A stretch of DNA of 64,000 nucleotides from Adlercreutzia faecimuris (GCF_022669055.1 NZ_JAJMLW010000003.1:455824-519823); one strand, 5' to 3'; shown: positions 8,162-16,648, counted from the first letter of the stretch. Notes: generated by a model not told the origin, from the sequence alone. Made by a program: numbers and translations.

Positions 8162-8845
8162 ATGCCGCTTTTCGAGGCCTGTGACCTGAGCGTCGCCTAC
8201 GTCGGCGGGGGAGACGGCGCGCCCGTGCGGCTCGCGGGCGTGTCCTTCGGCCTGGAGGCCGGGGCCGTCTACGACCTCACCGGCCCCTCGGGCGCGGGGA
8301 AGTCCATGCTCCTGCGGGCCTGCGCCCGGATGATGCCGCTCGCGGCCGGCCGGCTGCTGCTGGACGGCACGGAGGGCAACGCCCTCACGTGCCAGGAGTG
8401 GCGCCGGCGCGTCTGCCTGGTGCCGCAGCGGGCGTCGCTCGTCCCCGGCACCGTCCGCGACAACCTGCTGGTTCCCTGGGCGCTCAAGGTGAACCGGGGC
8501 CGTCCCGCGCCCTCCGACGCCCAGCTCGCGCAGCTGATGGACGCGGCGCTCCTCGACGTGCCCCTCGACCGGGACGCCGCGCGGCTCTCGGGCGGCCAGG
8601 CGGCCCGCGTGGCGCTCCTGCGCGCCTTCGCCACCCGGCCCCCGGTGCTGCTGCTCGACGAGGTAGACGCCGCGCTCGACGACGAGTCGGCGCGGGCGGT
8701 GGGCGCGCTCACGGCCTCCGTCGCGGCCGAGGGGGCGACGTGCCTGCGCATCCGCCATCGGCCGCCTGACGGCTTCGCGCGGGGCGTCTTCCGCCTGGAG
8801 GGCGGCCGGCTGCGCCCCGGGCTCGGCGCGGAAGGAGACGCGTGA
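8162..8845 (+). CDS. fetA: ABC transporter ATP-binding protein, FetA type
   Basis: 227 residues; ATG at 8162 after GGAAGGAG. It is a single nucleotide-binding domain: Walker A GPSGAGKS (41-48), signature LSGGQ (142-146), Walker B PVLLLDE (161-167). A conventional H-loop is weak (RIRHR). It overlaps the next gene, a FetB-family permease, by four bases, which identifies the pair as the FetAB (YbbL/YbbM) system; in E. coli this exports iron and helps in oxidative stress. The substrate here is inferred from that homology. Confidence 0.88.
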   Translation: MPLFEACDLSVAYVGGGDGAPVRLAGVSFGLEAGAVYDLTGPSGAGKSMLLRACARMMPLAAGRLLLDGTEGNALTCQEWRRRVCLVPQRASLVPGTVRDNLLVPWALKVNRGRPAPSDAQLAQLMDAALLDVPLDRDAARLSGGQAARVALLRAFATRPPVLLLDEVDAALDDESARAVGALTASVAAEGATCLRIRHRPPDGFARGVFRLEGGRLRPGLGAEGDA

Positions 8846-9636
8846 TGGACGGCGGCGTCATCGACATCGGCTACCCCCAGCTCTTCGCCGCCAGCGCCCT
8901 CATGCTGGTGGCCGGCTTCGTGTCGTGGAAGCTGGAGCTCGGCCAGGAGAAGAGCATCGCCGTGGCGGCCGTGCGCGCCTTCGTCCAGCTGCTGGCCATG
9001 GGGTTCCTGCTCGTCTACCTGTTCCGCTACCAGACCTGGTGGCTCGTGGCGCTGGTGCTGCTGGCCATGACGCTGTGCGCCGCGCAGATCGCGGTGAGCC
9101 GCGTGCGCAACCAGGTCGGCGGCCTGTGGCTGCCGGTCTTCGCGACGCTGCTCGCGTCGTCCATGACCATCGCGTTCATCGTGGTGGAGGGGGTCGTCCA
9201 GCCTGACCCGTGGTACAGCGCCCGGCAGCTGGTGCCCATCGCCGGCATGGCGCTGGGCAACACCATGTCGGCCACGGCCGTGGCCGTCGACCGGCTCTTC
9301 GCCGATCTGGACGCCCGCTCCGACGAGATGTTCGCGCTCGTCGCCCTGGGGGCCACGCCGCGCGAGGCGGCCTTCCCCTCCATCAAGGCGGCGGTGGGCG
9401 CGGGGATCCTACCCACGCTGGCCACCATGTGCGCCGCCGGCATCGTGCAGATACCGGGCATGATGAGCGGGCAGATCCTCGCCGGCGCCGACCCGGTGGT
9501 GGCGGCGAAGTACCAGATCGTGGTTCTGCTCATGATGTCGGCCGCCACCACGCTGGCCATCGTGATGATAAGCCTGCTCACCTTCCGCAAGCGCTTCTCG
9601 AGGGAGGGCTACTTCCTCGACCCCGGCCTGCGTTGA
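8842..9636 (+). CDS. fetB: ABC transporter permease, FetB family
   Basis: 264 residues with about seven hydrophobic segments. The family hallmarks are clear: VRAFVQLLAMGFLL, RVRNQVGGLWLP, the AGMALGNTMSATAVAVDRL motif and the segment VGAGILPTLATM with IPGMMSGQILAGADP, which is characteristic of the UPF0014/FetB family. ATGA overlap with fetA means coupled translation. It is predicted to be the membrane subunit of an iron (or related metal) exporter. A REP array begins 55 bases after the stop. Confidence 0.92.
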   Translation: MMDGGVIDIGYPQLFAASALMLVAGFVSWKLELGQEKSIAVAAVRAFVQLLAMGFLLVYLFRYQTWWLVALVLLAMTLCAAQIAVSRVRNQVGGLWLPVFATLLASSMTIAFIVVEGVVQPDPWYSARQLVPIAGMALGNTMSATAVAVDRLFADLDARSDEMFALVALGATPREAAFPSIKAAVGAGILPTLATMCAAGIVQIPGMMSGQILAGADPVVAAKYQIVVLLMMSAATTLAIVMISLLTFRKRFSREGYFLDPGLR

Positions 9637-9690
9637 TCCGCGCCGCCGGCAGGGGAGGGGGAAAGGGGCGCATCCTGGCCATGCTGGACG

Positions 9691-9750
9691 GGACAACGGA
9701 CAACGGGACAACGGGGACGAACGGGACAACGGGGACGTAGGCTATTGTCC
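9691..9750 (+). repeat. REP array 2 (3' flank of RAYT)
   Basis: Several GGACAACGG-type units in a row, ending in a core at 9724-9750 that differs from the core at 4075-4101 at two positions. The RAYT stop codon (9742-9744, complement) lies inside this core, so the last codons of the transposase gene are REP sequence. Confidence 0.9.
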
Positions 9751-10512
9751 CGCCTTCGCCCGCGCCTTCGCGACGACGCTCTTCGACACGCCCGTCAGGC
9801 GCTCGACCTGCCTCACCGAGAGCCCCGCCGCCTTGAGCCGGCAGAGGGCCTCGTCGCGCCGTTCCCTAGGGAGGGCGGCCACCTCCTCGACGCGAGTCGG
9901 CGCGAGCAGCAGGCGCGCGGCTTCCAGCGCGCTGTCGTCGTCCAGCACCCGACGTCCGCGGTTCTCGTCTACGCAGGGCGCGGATGCGTCACTTGCCTCA
10001 TGGAAGCGCTTGAATCCCGAGACGCCCCCGAGCATCTCGAGCACGAGAGAGGTGTCGGCCACGGCGGGCTCGCCTGCATACTCGCGGTAGCTGCTCCAGG
10101 GATAGGACGCCGCGGCGCCGATGCCGGCCTTCTCCGGATTCTGGTGGATGTAGCGGATTACGGTCAGGAGGTACTCGTCCGTATCCACCGGCTCGCTCTT
10201 GAACCTGCCCTGCATGAGGTGGCCGACCCTCCCGTGCCTCTTGTTGAAGCGGAGCGCGTAGGCCGAGTTGACGAGGCGCATGGACTCCGACAGGTCGGCG
10301 AGTCCCATCTTCAGCAGAAGATGTGTATGGTTGCCCATGAGGCACCAGGCGAGGACGGATCCGCCGTGGCCCTCGACCTCCCGTTGGAGCAGGTCGAGAT
10401 AGCACTGGCGGTCGCCGTCGTCCTCGAAGATGAGCTGGCGGCCGACCCCGCGCGACACGACATGGTAGATTCCCGCCTCGCTCTCACGGCGCGATCTCGA
10501 CGTCCTGACCAT
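9742..10512 (-). CDS. REP-associated tyrosine transposase (RAYT, Y1/HUH family)
   Basis: 256 residues; ATG at 10512 with GGAGGG upstream, preferred to the ATG at 10524. Single-stranded-DNA transposase of the IS200/IS605-like Y1 superfamily: YHVVSRG (16-22), the metal-binding HUH motif in MGNHTHLLL (His62, His64), and the nucleophile Tyr121 in RYIHQNPEKAG. The extended C-terminus, absent from IS200 TnpA, ends in a helix-turn-helix (LSVRQVERLTGVSKSVVAKA). There is no partner gene and it is flanked by inverted REPs, so it is a domesticated RAYT. All key residues are present. Confidence 0.93.
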   Translation of the reverse strand: MVRTSRSRRESEAGIYHVVSRGVGRQLIFEDDGDRQCYLDLLQREVEGHGGSVLAWCLMGNHTHLLLKMGLADLSESMRLVNSAYALRFNKRHGRVGHLMQGRFKSEPVDTDEYLLTVIRYIHQNPEKAGIGAAASYPWSSYREYAGEPAVADTSLVLEMLGGVSGFKRFHEASDASAPCVDENRGRRVLDDDSALEAARLLLAPTRVEEVAALPRERRDEALCRLKAAGLSVRQVERLTGVSKSVVAKARAKAGQ

Positions 10513-10571
10513 CGTCCCTCCCATCGCTCGATTGCCAAGGAGAGGCGAGCATACCATTGCGCCGCTAGTGA

Positions 10572-10640
10572 GGACAACATCCAGCGAGGACAACACCCTA
10601 CGTCCCCGTTGTCCCGTTCGTCCCCGTTGTCCCGTTGTCC
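10572..10640 (-). repeat. REP array 3 (5' flank of RAYT)
   Basis: Mirror image of the array at 9691-9750: on the minus strand it has GGACAACGG units, two GACAACGGGGACG units and a core that differs at one base from the core at 4075-4101. An extra GGACAACATCC half-unit lies at 10572-10582. It is 60 bases upstream of the transposase start. Confidence 0.9.
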
Positions 10641-10754
10641 GTTCCGCACGCCATCACCTTGGAGCCATGCGTTCCCGAAGGCAGAACATCGGCGCAACGG
10701 AGAGAGGTGAAGCTCCCGGCCTTTGAGTCGGAGGGTTTTTCATTCCCCTTGCGA

Positions 10755-10888
10755 TATACTCTCCCCGAAGGTAAAAACACGACCCCGTCGGGTAGTCGGG
10801 GTGCGGCCGCGCTCTTGCGACGAGCCGTCAGTAACCTGCCTCCTTGGTTGTCCCTCCTTCAGGTTCGTCACCGACATAAAGGAGGAAC
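10755..10888 (+). ncRNA. yjdF-type riboswitch leader
   Basis: The leader between a -10-like TATACT (10755-10760) and the yjdF ribosome site contains the run GGTAAAAACACGACCCCGTC followed by GGGTAGTCGGGGTGCGG, a later GTAACCTGCCTCC and the closing AGGTTCG. The AAAACACGA and GGGTAGT-GGGG blocks, and the location directly before a YjdF (DUF2992) gene, match the known yjdF motif, an RNA reported to sense azaaromatic compounds. The 3' part approaches GGAGG, so control of translation is plausible. A covariance search would settle it. Confidence 0.7.
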
Positions 10889-10892
10889 AGCG

Positions 10893-11309
10893 ATGAGCCT
10901 GTGCAAACTCACCGTGCGCTTTAAGGAGCCGTTCTGGATCGGCCTCGTCGAGGTGGAGGACGGCGGCAGCTACAGCGTGGCGAGGCACGTCTTCGGCGCG
11001 GAGCCCACCACACCCGAGGTGTTCGACTTCATCCGCGACCATTGGAACGACCTGCGCTTCACGCACGAGGTCCAAATCGAGACCCGGGAGGCCAAGCGCA
11101 TCAACCCCAAGAGGCTCCGCCGCATGATCGAGAAGGAGATGCGGTCGGACGCCTGGCGCGGAACCAAGGCGCAGCAGACCCTCGCAGAGCAACGCGAGGC
11201 GACTGCAGAGGCCGGCAAGACCTCGTCCCGGCAACGGAAGGAAGAGCACAAGCGCGAGCAGTTCGCCAAGCGGACGGAGAAGCGCAAGCAAAAGCATCGC
11301 GGCCGTTAG
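10893..11309 (+). CDS. yjdF: YjdF family protein (DUF2992)
   Basis: 138 residues; ATG at 10893 after GGAGG. The N-terminal half is the conserved YjdF domain (KLTVRFKEPFWIGLVEV, VARHVFGAEPTTPEVFDFI); the C-terminal half is a highly charged Lys/Arg/Glu/Gln helix (KRLRRMIEKEMR, then many RK/EE repeats). Its molecular function is unknown. Its riboswitch senses heteroaromatic compounds in other bacteria, so it is thought to help to resist or modify them. Transcribed alone. Confidence 0.92.
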   Translation: MSLCKLTVRFKEPFWIGLVEVEDGGSYSVARHVFGAEPTTPEVFDFIRDHWNDLRFTHEVQIETREAKRINPKRLRRMIEKEMRSDAWRGTKAQQTLAEQREATAEAGKTSSRQRKEEHKREQFAKRTEKRKQKHRGR

Positions 11310-11458
11310 AAGACTTCCAGGGTCGCATAGTCTCGCCGTAGATTCTCAAGCCTCGTCCCCGCATGAACACCCCGCGAATCGCAGGTGCTTTAGGGGGCCG
11401 CGTCCTGACGGCCTTGGACGCCGGCGAAGATCGTGGGCGCGGGGCGGGGCGAATGGGG

Positions 11459-11464
11459 TATAAT
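11459..11464 (+). promoter_or_regulatory. -10 box for tRNA-Gly
   Basis: A perfect TATAAT 13 bases before the mature tRNA 5' end. No good -35 hexamer is present at 16-18 bases. Confidence 0.55.
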
Positions 11465-11476
11465 CTCCCTCGCCCT

Positions 11477-11550
11477 GCGGGCGTAGTTCATCGGTAGAAC
11501 CGCAGCCTTCCAAGCTGCTGAGGCGGGTTCGACTCCCGTCGCCCGCTCCA
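11477..11550 (+). tRNA. tRNA-Gly (TCC)
   Basis: Complete cloverleaf with a 7-bp acceptor stem (GCGGGCG/CGCCCGC), a GCAGC/GCTGC anticodon stem with loop CTTCCAA (anticodon TCC), the T-loop GGTTCGACTCC and an encoded CCA end. A GC-rich hairpin follows at 11563-11590. Confidence 0.95.
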
Positions 11551-11562
11551 TAAGACGCAAGC

Positions 11563-11590
11563 GCGGCCCCCGTCATCCGACGGGGGCCGC
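11563..11590 (+). terminator. Hairpin after tRNA-Gly
   Basis: Perfect 12-bp stem, GCGGCCCCCGTC/GACGGGGGCCGC with a 4-base loop. No T-run follows, so termination is inferred only from position and stem strength. Confidence 0.5.
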
Positions 11591-11660
11591 CTCATGTCAG
11601 GGGCGCGCGGGGCGCCTCGGTCTCGTGGGGGAGGGGAGGGCCGTCGCCCTCCGCCCCTTC

Positions 11661-11909
11661 CTAGGCTGCGGGGATCTTGTCGCGCAGGTAGGCGATGATG
11701 TCGTCGGACTCGTAGAGCGCCCGGCCGTTCACGACCAGGCACGGGACCTGCTTCTTGCCGCCGATGCGCACGAGGTCTTCCTGGTTGCCCGGCTGCAGGG
11801 TGTCGCGCTTGTCCATGGTCAGGCCGTTGGCGTCCATGAACCGCAGCACCTTCACGCAGAACGGGCAGCTCTTCTTGTAGTACAGGGTGTGGTCTTGCAG
11901 GTAGTTCAT
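11661..11909 (-). CDS. Glutaredoxin-like thiol protein
   Basis: 82 residues; ATG at 11909 with AAGGAG upstream. It has a thioredoxin-fold single domain: LYYKKSCPFCVKVLRFM carries the CPFC redox centre near residues 15-18, then the cis-proline segment KKQVPCLVV (with an extra Cys next to the Pro) and the C-terminal ESDDIIAYLRDKI typical of glutaredoxin or GST-N domains. It probably reduces disulfides or mixed thiols in the cytoplasm. It is a single gene between two tRNA genes. Confidence 0.88.
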   Translation of the reverse strand: MNYLQDHTLYYKKSCPFCVKVLRFMDANGLTMDKRDTLQPGNQEDLVRIGGKKQVPCLVVNGRALYESDDIIAYLRDKIPAA

Positions 11910-12065
11910 AGGCTCTTCTCCTTTGCGATCACCGACCCAGTGTAAGGGGCCGCGCCCGGAAACGACGAGCCGCCTGCTCATCTTGTTGCGCAACGGTTGC
12001 CGATCCTTAAGGCCCCGTAAGAGAGAAGGCCGGGCGGGGAGTCCCGGCCCGGCCGCTGCGGCGGA

Positions 12066-12141
<76 letters not shown>

Positions 12142-12230
12142 GTGACGGCCATTATAGCGCAGCGCCCGCCCGCCCCCGGCGGGAAAGCCGCCCGGCGCCC
12201 CGGCGCCCCGGGCCCCGGCACGCGGGCGCG

Positions 12231-12257
12231 GGACAACATCCTACGTCCCCGTTGTCC
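12231..12257 (-). repeat. REP palindrome 4
   Basis: A single 27-base core, identical in reverse complement to the core at 4075-4101, with 7-base inverted ends GGACAAC/GTTGTCC. It lies between the pucR stop (12280) and tRNA-Arg, about 1.6 kb from the RAYT locus. Confidence 0.9.
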
Positions 12258-12279
12258 GCGCCCGCGCGCGGCGGGCGCG

Positions 12280-13860
12280 CTACTCGGTCAGCAGGTAGAG
12301 CACGCGCAGGTACATCCGCAGGTCGGGGTCGTCCAGGCTGCCGCCCACGAGCCGCCGTATCTTCTCCAGGCGGTAGGTCACTGTGTTGCGGTGCATGTGC
12401 ATGAGGTCGCACACCACGTTGACGCGCCCCTCGCTGTGCAGGTAGACGCGCAGGATCTCCAGGTCGTTGGTGCCGCGCTCCCGATCGGCGGCGCGCAGGG
12501 CGGAGAGCGGGTTGGGGGATGCCAGGAGCCGCGCCACGAACTTCTCGGACCGGGCGAAGGGGTCGGTGGCGAAGTAGGGGAAGTACCGGCGGAAGCGGAA
12601 CACGTCCTCGGTGCCCGTCCCCGGCTCGTCGAAGGCCAGGTAGCGCCGCGACTTGCGCCGCCCGTACTTGAGCGCGATGCGCGCCTTCTCCAGCGCCAGC
12701 GCCGCCTCGTCGAGCCGCTCGAACTTCTCGGAGACGCCCACTTCCACCCGCATGCGGTGCGCCAGGCTGAACACCTCTTCCTCCATCGCGGCGATGCGCC
12801 CGCGCCGCTCGTCGGGCGCGCACAGGAGCACGGCCACGCGCTGGCCGTTGATGGCCACCTTGCACGACGGCTCGCTCTCGAGCACCTTCTTGGCGAAGTA
12901 GTTGGGCGACCCGGCGCGCCAGGTGTTGTCGGACACGCACAGCTCGAACAGCCCCGTGAGCGGCAGCCCGTGCAGCTTGGCGTGCTCGGCCAGCTGGGGC
13001 TCGTCGTAGACGTTGCCGGTCAGGAGCTCGCGCAGGAAGTAGGAGTAGCTCTGCTCGAGCGGGTTCTCCAGGCGCCAGTGGCGCTCCAGGCACGCCTCCA
13101 CCTTCTTGGCCAGCAGGTTGAACAGGAACAGCTGCGAGGTGGATATCTCGGAGGGCGACACCATGACCAGGTGGGCGGCGTAGCTGCCGCGCTGGTGGAT
13201 GACGCGGTCGAGGGTGGGGTAGGGGCACAGCGCCGTGGGCGCGTTGTGCACGGCCGTCCACTCCTGGTGCTCCCAGGTGCGCATGAGCCCGTGCTCGCGC
13301 GCCACCCGGATGGTGTCGGGGCTGTAGCAGCCGTTCTTGACCAGGTAGGCGGTGCGCTCGTCGATCGGCGCTATGTTGGGCGTGTGGGCGATGTAGGAGA
13401 ACGTGGAGTCGGACAGCGCCACGAAGCACCCGAGCACCGGCTCGGAGGCCTTGAGCAGGTCCTGGTTGATGCAGCCCTCTTCCAGCATGGCGCTCATCTG
13501 GTCGTTCCACTGGACGACGCGCATGAGGTGGCGCTGGACCCGGTCGGCCAGCAGCTCGGGGGAAAGGGCGCTGCGGACGTAGACGTCGTCGTTGCCGGCG
13601 GCGAGCACCTCGGGCACCGGGTCGCGCGGGCCCAAGACCACCACGCGCCGGCCGGGGGTGCCGGCCTCGCGCAGCTCGGCGAGGGCGCGCGGGCCCATGA
13701 AGCGCAGGGTGTCGTCCTCGCCCTCCGCGACGGCGGGCGCCTCCTGGTCGAGGAAGGCGGACACCCACGAGAACAGGGCGCGGGGATGCTGGGGCTCCTT
13801 GACCACGGTGATGCCCTGGTCGAGGAAGTATCCCGTGAGCATATCGAGGGGGAACTGCAT
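12280..13860 (-). CDS. PucR-family transcriptional regulator (helix-turn-helix C-terminus)
   Basis: About 526 residues. The ATG at 13860 is chosen because AAAGGA lies 8 bases upstream; ATG 13869 is equally in frame and cannot be excluded. The C-terminal 60 residues form the PucR helix-turn-helix (LEILRVYLHSEGRVNVVCDL, then MHMHRNTVTYRLEKIRRLVG, the latter diagnostic). A GGDEF-like CdaR region precedes it (VEVGVSEKFERLDEAALALEKAR, quoted in part). The N-terminal half is not assigned. Divergent from arcA, hence a likely regulator of arginine catabolism, by inference from position. Confidence 0.9.
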   Translation of the reverse strand: MQFPLDMLTGYFLDQGITVVKEPQHPRALFSWVSAFLDQEAPAVAEGEDDTLRFMGPRALAELREAGTPGRRVVVLGPRDPVPEVLAAGNDDVYVRSALSPELLADRVQRHLMRVVQWNDQMSAMLEEGCINQDLLKASEPVLGCFVALSDSTFSYIAHTPNIAPIDERTAYLVKNGCYSPDTIRVAREHGLMRTWEHQEWTAVHNAPTALCPYPTLDRVIHQRGSYAAHLVMVSPSEISTSQLFLFNLLAKKVEACLERHWRLENPLEQSYSYFLRELLTGNVYDEPQLAEHAKLHGLPLTGLFELCVSDNTWRAGSPNYFAKKVLESEPSCKVAINGQRVAVLLCAPDERRGRIAAMEEEVFSLAHRMRVEVGVSEKFERLDEAALALEKARIALKYGRRKSRRYLAFDEPGTGTEDVFRFRRYFPYFATDPFARSEKFVARLLASPNPLSALRAADRERGTNDLEILRVYLHSEGRVNVVCDLMHMHRNTVTYRLEKIRRLVGGSLDDPDLRMYLRVLYLLTE

Positions 13861-14267
13861 GGGCAACATCCTTTCGCCTTCGTTTACCAACCGTTGACGA
13901 ATCTTTTCCTCCATGAGGGGGAGGAGGAATGATATGGCAATTATACACAAATGATCTTTTAAGTGTTGTTCACCATGCACATATCTAATGGCCGATGGGC
14001 CCTCTAGAATGGGCGGCACAAGGCCGAGGGGCCGCACCCGTGGCAAGCACCGGCGAACCGCCGCCCGCACCCTGCGACCTCCCGCCTCCGCCCGGTAACG
14101 CGGCGGTGTCGCGGGAGTTCCAAGTTGTCAAGGCAATGATCGCCGTGATTGTCCCGATCACCCTCCGGTGTCATCGTAGGACGTGCTGAGGCGCGGCCGC
14201 GGGACGCCGGGGCGCGGCGCCGAGGCGACAAGGAAACCCACAAGACACATGGATAGGAGGGCTCTTT
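13861..14267. promoter_or_regulatory. pucR-arcA divergent control region
   Basis: 407 bases without a gene. An AT-rich island at about 13930-13990 stands out in the GC-rich sequence and contains a perfect minus-strand TATAAT (13945-13940) about 80 bases before the pucR start. On the plus strand TAGAATGGGCGG at 14005-14016 is a candidate -10 plus discriminator of a type seen before other genes here, but it is 250 bases from arcA. No dyad operator of note was found. Confidence 0.45.
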
Positions 14268-15488
14268 ATGGCTGGTGTGAACGTCCCTAGCGAGATCATG
14301 CCCCTAAAGAAAGTTCTGCTGCACCGACCGGGTGACGAGCTGCTCAACCTCACGCCGAACACCCTGGAGGAACTGCTCTTCGACGACATCCCGTTCCTGA
14401 AGGTCGCCCAGGAGGAGCACGACGCGTTCGCCAAGATCCTGCGTGACGAGGGCGTCGAGGTCGTCTACCTCGAGGACCTGATGGCCGAGGTGCTCGACCT
14501 GTACCCCGAGCTTCGCGAGAAGTTCCTCAAGCAGTGGATCTTCGAGGCGGGCATCCGCACCGATCGCTACCAGAAGATCATCTACGACTACCTGAACGAC
14601 AACTATCCCACCAACAAGGAGCTCGTGCTCAAGACGATGGCGGGCATCAACCTGCAGGAGCTGCACACCGACAAGTCCAACTCCCTGGTCGACCTCGTCA
14701 GCGACGCCTCCAAGCTGGTGTGCGCCCCGATGCCGAACCTGTACTTCACCCGCGACCCGTTCGCGATGATCGGCAACGGCGTGTCCATCAACCGCATGTA
14801 CTCCGAGACCCGCAACCGCGAGACCATCTACGGCGAGTACATCTTCAAGTACCATCCGGACCTCCAGGACGTGCCGGAGTACTACAGCCGCTACAACACC
14901 TTCCACATCGAGGGCGGCGACATCCTCAACATCAACGACAAGGTGCTCGCCATCGGCATCTCCCAGCGCACCGAGCCGGATGCCATCGACCAGATCGCGA
15001 AGAACATCTTCGAGTCCGATTCCCCCATCGAGACGATCCTGGCCTTCAACATCCCGAACTCCCGCGCCTTCATGCACCTCGACACGGTGTTCACCCAGAT
15101 CGACTATGACAAGTTCACCATCCATCCCGGCATCATGGGCCCGCTGACGGTGTTCGAGATCAAGTCGGACGGCAAGGGCGGCATCAAGGTTCGCGAGCGC
15201 AACGAGACCCTCGAGGAGATCCTCACCGAGTACGTCGGGCGCCCCGTCACCCTGATCCCCTGCGGCGGCGGCGACCGCATCGCGGCCGAGCGCGAGCAGT
15301 GGAACGACGGTTCCAACACCCTGTGCATCCGCCCCGGTACCGTGGTCGTCTACGAGCGCAACGACGTCACCAACGCGGTGCTCGAGGAGGCCGGCATCAA
15401 CGTCCTGCAGATGCCCTCCGCCGAGCTGTCCCGCGGCCGTGGCGGCCCGCGCTGCATGTCGATGCCCCTCTGGCGCGACGCTGAGTAG
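14268..15488 (+). CDS. arcA: Arginine deiminase
   Basis: 406 residues, family-typical length. Hydrolyses arginine to citrulline and ammonia, the first step of the ADI pathway. Catalytic features: FTRDPFAMIGNGVSINRM, FHIEGGDIL (Glu and Asp of the guanidinium site), MHLDTVFTQID (His and Asp), and the nucleophile Cys396 in RGGPRCMSMPLWR. ATG at 14268 follows AGGAGGGC. It is the first gene of arcA-arcB-arcC-yfcC, whose products turn arginine into ornithine, ammonia, CO2 and ATP. A divergent PucR regulator sits upstream. Confidence 0.98.
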   Translation: MAGVNVPSEIMPLKKVLLHRPGDELLNLTPNTLEELLFDDIPFLKVAQEEHDAFAKILRDEGVEVVYLEDLMAEVLDLYPELREKFLKQWIFEAGIRTDRYQKIIYDYLNDNYPTNKELVLKTMAGINLQELHTDKSNSLVDLVSDASKLVCAPMPNLYFTRDPFAMIGNGVSINRMYSETRNRETIYGEYIFKYHPDLQDVPEYYSRYNTFHIEGGDILNINDKVLAIGISQRTEPDAIDQIAKNIFESDSPIETILAFNIPNSRAFMHLDTVFTQIDYDKFTIHPGIMGPLTVFEIKSDGKGGIKVRERNETLEEILTEYVGRPVTLIPCGGGDRIAAEREQWNDGSNTLCIRPGTVVVYERNDVTNAVLEEAGINVLQMPSAELSRGRGGPRCMSMPLWRDAE

Positions 15489-15500
15489 CACCCCATCCCC

Positions 15501-15548
15501 CGGGATCGTCGGCCGGCCTTCCGGCCGCCGGTCCCGGCTTTTGGTTTT
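15501..15548 (+). terminator. Hairpin between arcA and arcB (attenuator or processing site)
   Basis: GGCCGG-CCTT-CCGGCC stem, extended by GGGA/TCCC across an internal loop, followed by a T-rich stretch (CTTTTGGTTTTG). It may partly terminate transcription or stabilise the arcA mRNA end, giving more arcA than downstream transcript. Confidence 0.5.
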
Positions 15549-15602
15549 GCGCCGGGCCCCGCGCCCGGCCCCCCGTACCCCTCCTATGAAAGGAAGCGCA
15601 TT

Positions 15603-16598
15603 ATGCCCGTCAACCTCTCCGGCCGCAGCTTCACCAAGATCCTCGACTTCACCCCCGACGAGATCCAGTACCTCGTCGACGTGGCCAAGACGTTCAAGAA
15701 CCTGAAGCGCAACGGCGTGCCGCACCGCTACCTCGAGGGCAAGAACATCGTCCTGCTCTTCGAGAAGACCTCCACCCGTACCCGCTGCTCCTTCGAGGTT
15801 GCCGGCTACGACCTGGGCATGGGCGTCACCTACCTCGATCCCGGCAGCTCCCAGATGGGCAAGAAGGAGTCCATCGAGGACACCGGCCGCGTCCTCGGCC
15901 GCTTCTACGACGGCATTGAGTACCGCGGCTTCTCCCAGGACCTCGTCGAGGAGCTGGCGAAGGTGTCCGGCGTGCCGGTGTGGAACGGCCTCACCGACAA
16001 GTTCCACCCCACGCAGATGATCGCCGACCTGCTGACCATCGAGGAGAACTTCCCGATGGGCGTCAAGGGCCTGAAGTTCGTCTTCTTCGGCGACCTGCGC
16101 AACAACATGGGCAACTCCCTCATGGTGCTCGGCGCCAAGATGGGCATGCACTTCGTGGGTTGCGGCCCGAAGGAGCTCATGCCCGAGCCCGAGCTGATCG
16201 AGACCTGCAAGGAGATCGCCGCCCAGACCGGCGCCACCATCACCTTCACCGATGACGCCAAGGAGGCCGCGAAGGACGCCGACGTGCTCTACACCGACAT
16301 CTGGGTGTCCATGGGCGAGCCGGCCGAGCTGTGGGCCGAGCGCATCAAGCTGCTCAAGCCCTTCCAGGTGAACAGCGAGCTCATGGGCCTCGCCCACAAG
16401 GACGCCATCTTCATGCACTGCCTGCCCTCCTTCCACGACACCCAGACCACCATCGGCGAGGACGTCCATGAGAAGTTCGGCCTGGAGGAGATGGAGGTCA
16501 CCGACGAGGTGTTCGAGTCCGCCCAGTCCAAGGTCTTCGACGAGGCCGAGAACCGCATGCACACCATCAAGGCGATCATGTACGCGACCCTGCGCTAA
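15603..16598 (+). CDS. arcB: Ornithine carbamoyltransferase (catabolic)
   Basis: 331 residues. Converts citrulline and phosphate to ornithine and carbamoyl phosphate in the ADI pathway. Carbamoyl-phosphate motif STRTRCSFEVA, the site HPTQMIADLLTIEE, and the ornithine-site motif FMHCLPSFHD are all present; PGSSQMGKKES is typical of catabolic OTCs. ATG at 15603 after AAAGGAAG. The position between arcA and arcC, not a biosynthetic cluster, supports the catabolic role. Confidence 0.97.
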   Translation: MPVNLSGRSFTKILDFTPDEIQYLVDVAKTFKNLKRNGVPHRYLEGKNIVLLFEKTSTRTRCSFEVAGYDLGMGVTYLDPGSSQMGKKESIEDTGRVLGRFYDGIEYRGFSQDLVEELAKVSGVPVWNGLTDKFHPTQMIADLLTIEENFPMGVKGLKFVFFGDLRNNMGNSLMVLGAKMGMHFVGCGPKELMPEPELIETCKEIAAQTGATITFTDDAKEAAKDADVLYTDIWVSMGEPAELWAERIKLLKPFQVNSELMGLAHKDAIFMHCLPSFHDTQTTIGEDVHEKFGLEEMEVTDEVFESAQSKVFDEAENRMHTIKAIMYATLR

Positions 16599-16625
16599 CC
16601 CCGCCTAAGACTCCCGCATCAGCCC

Positions 16626-16648
16626 GCGCGGGCCCCTCGGGGCCCGCA
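16626..16648 (+). terminator. Hairpin between arcB and arcC
   Basis: Perfect GCGGGCCCC/GGGGCCCGC stem with a minimal loop shortly after the arcB stop, followed by a second GGGGAGGC/GCCTCCCC hairpin. There is no T-run, so these are more likely mRNA-stabilising or pausing structures. Confidence 0.4.

Larger units (their letters stand above)
9691..10640 (-). mobile_element. REP-RAYT unit (REP-flanked tyrosine transposase locus)
   Basis: A single Y1-family transposase gene lies between two inverted arrays of the same palindromic repeat (9691-9750 and 10572-10640). This is the classic layout of a REP-associated tyrosine transposase locus. The two arrays share the order short GGACAACGG units followed by two longer GACAACGGGGACG units, pointing inwards. 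Such units spread REP sequences but are normally immobile themselves. Confidence 0.85.
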
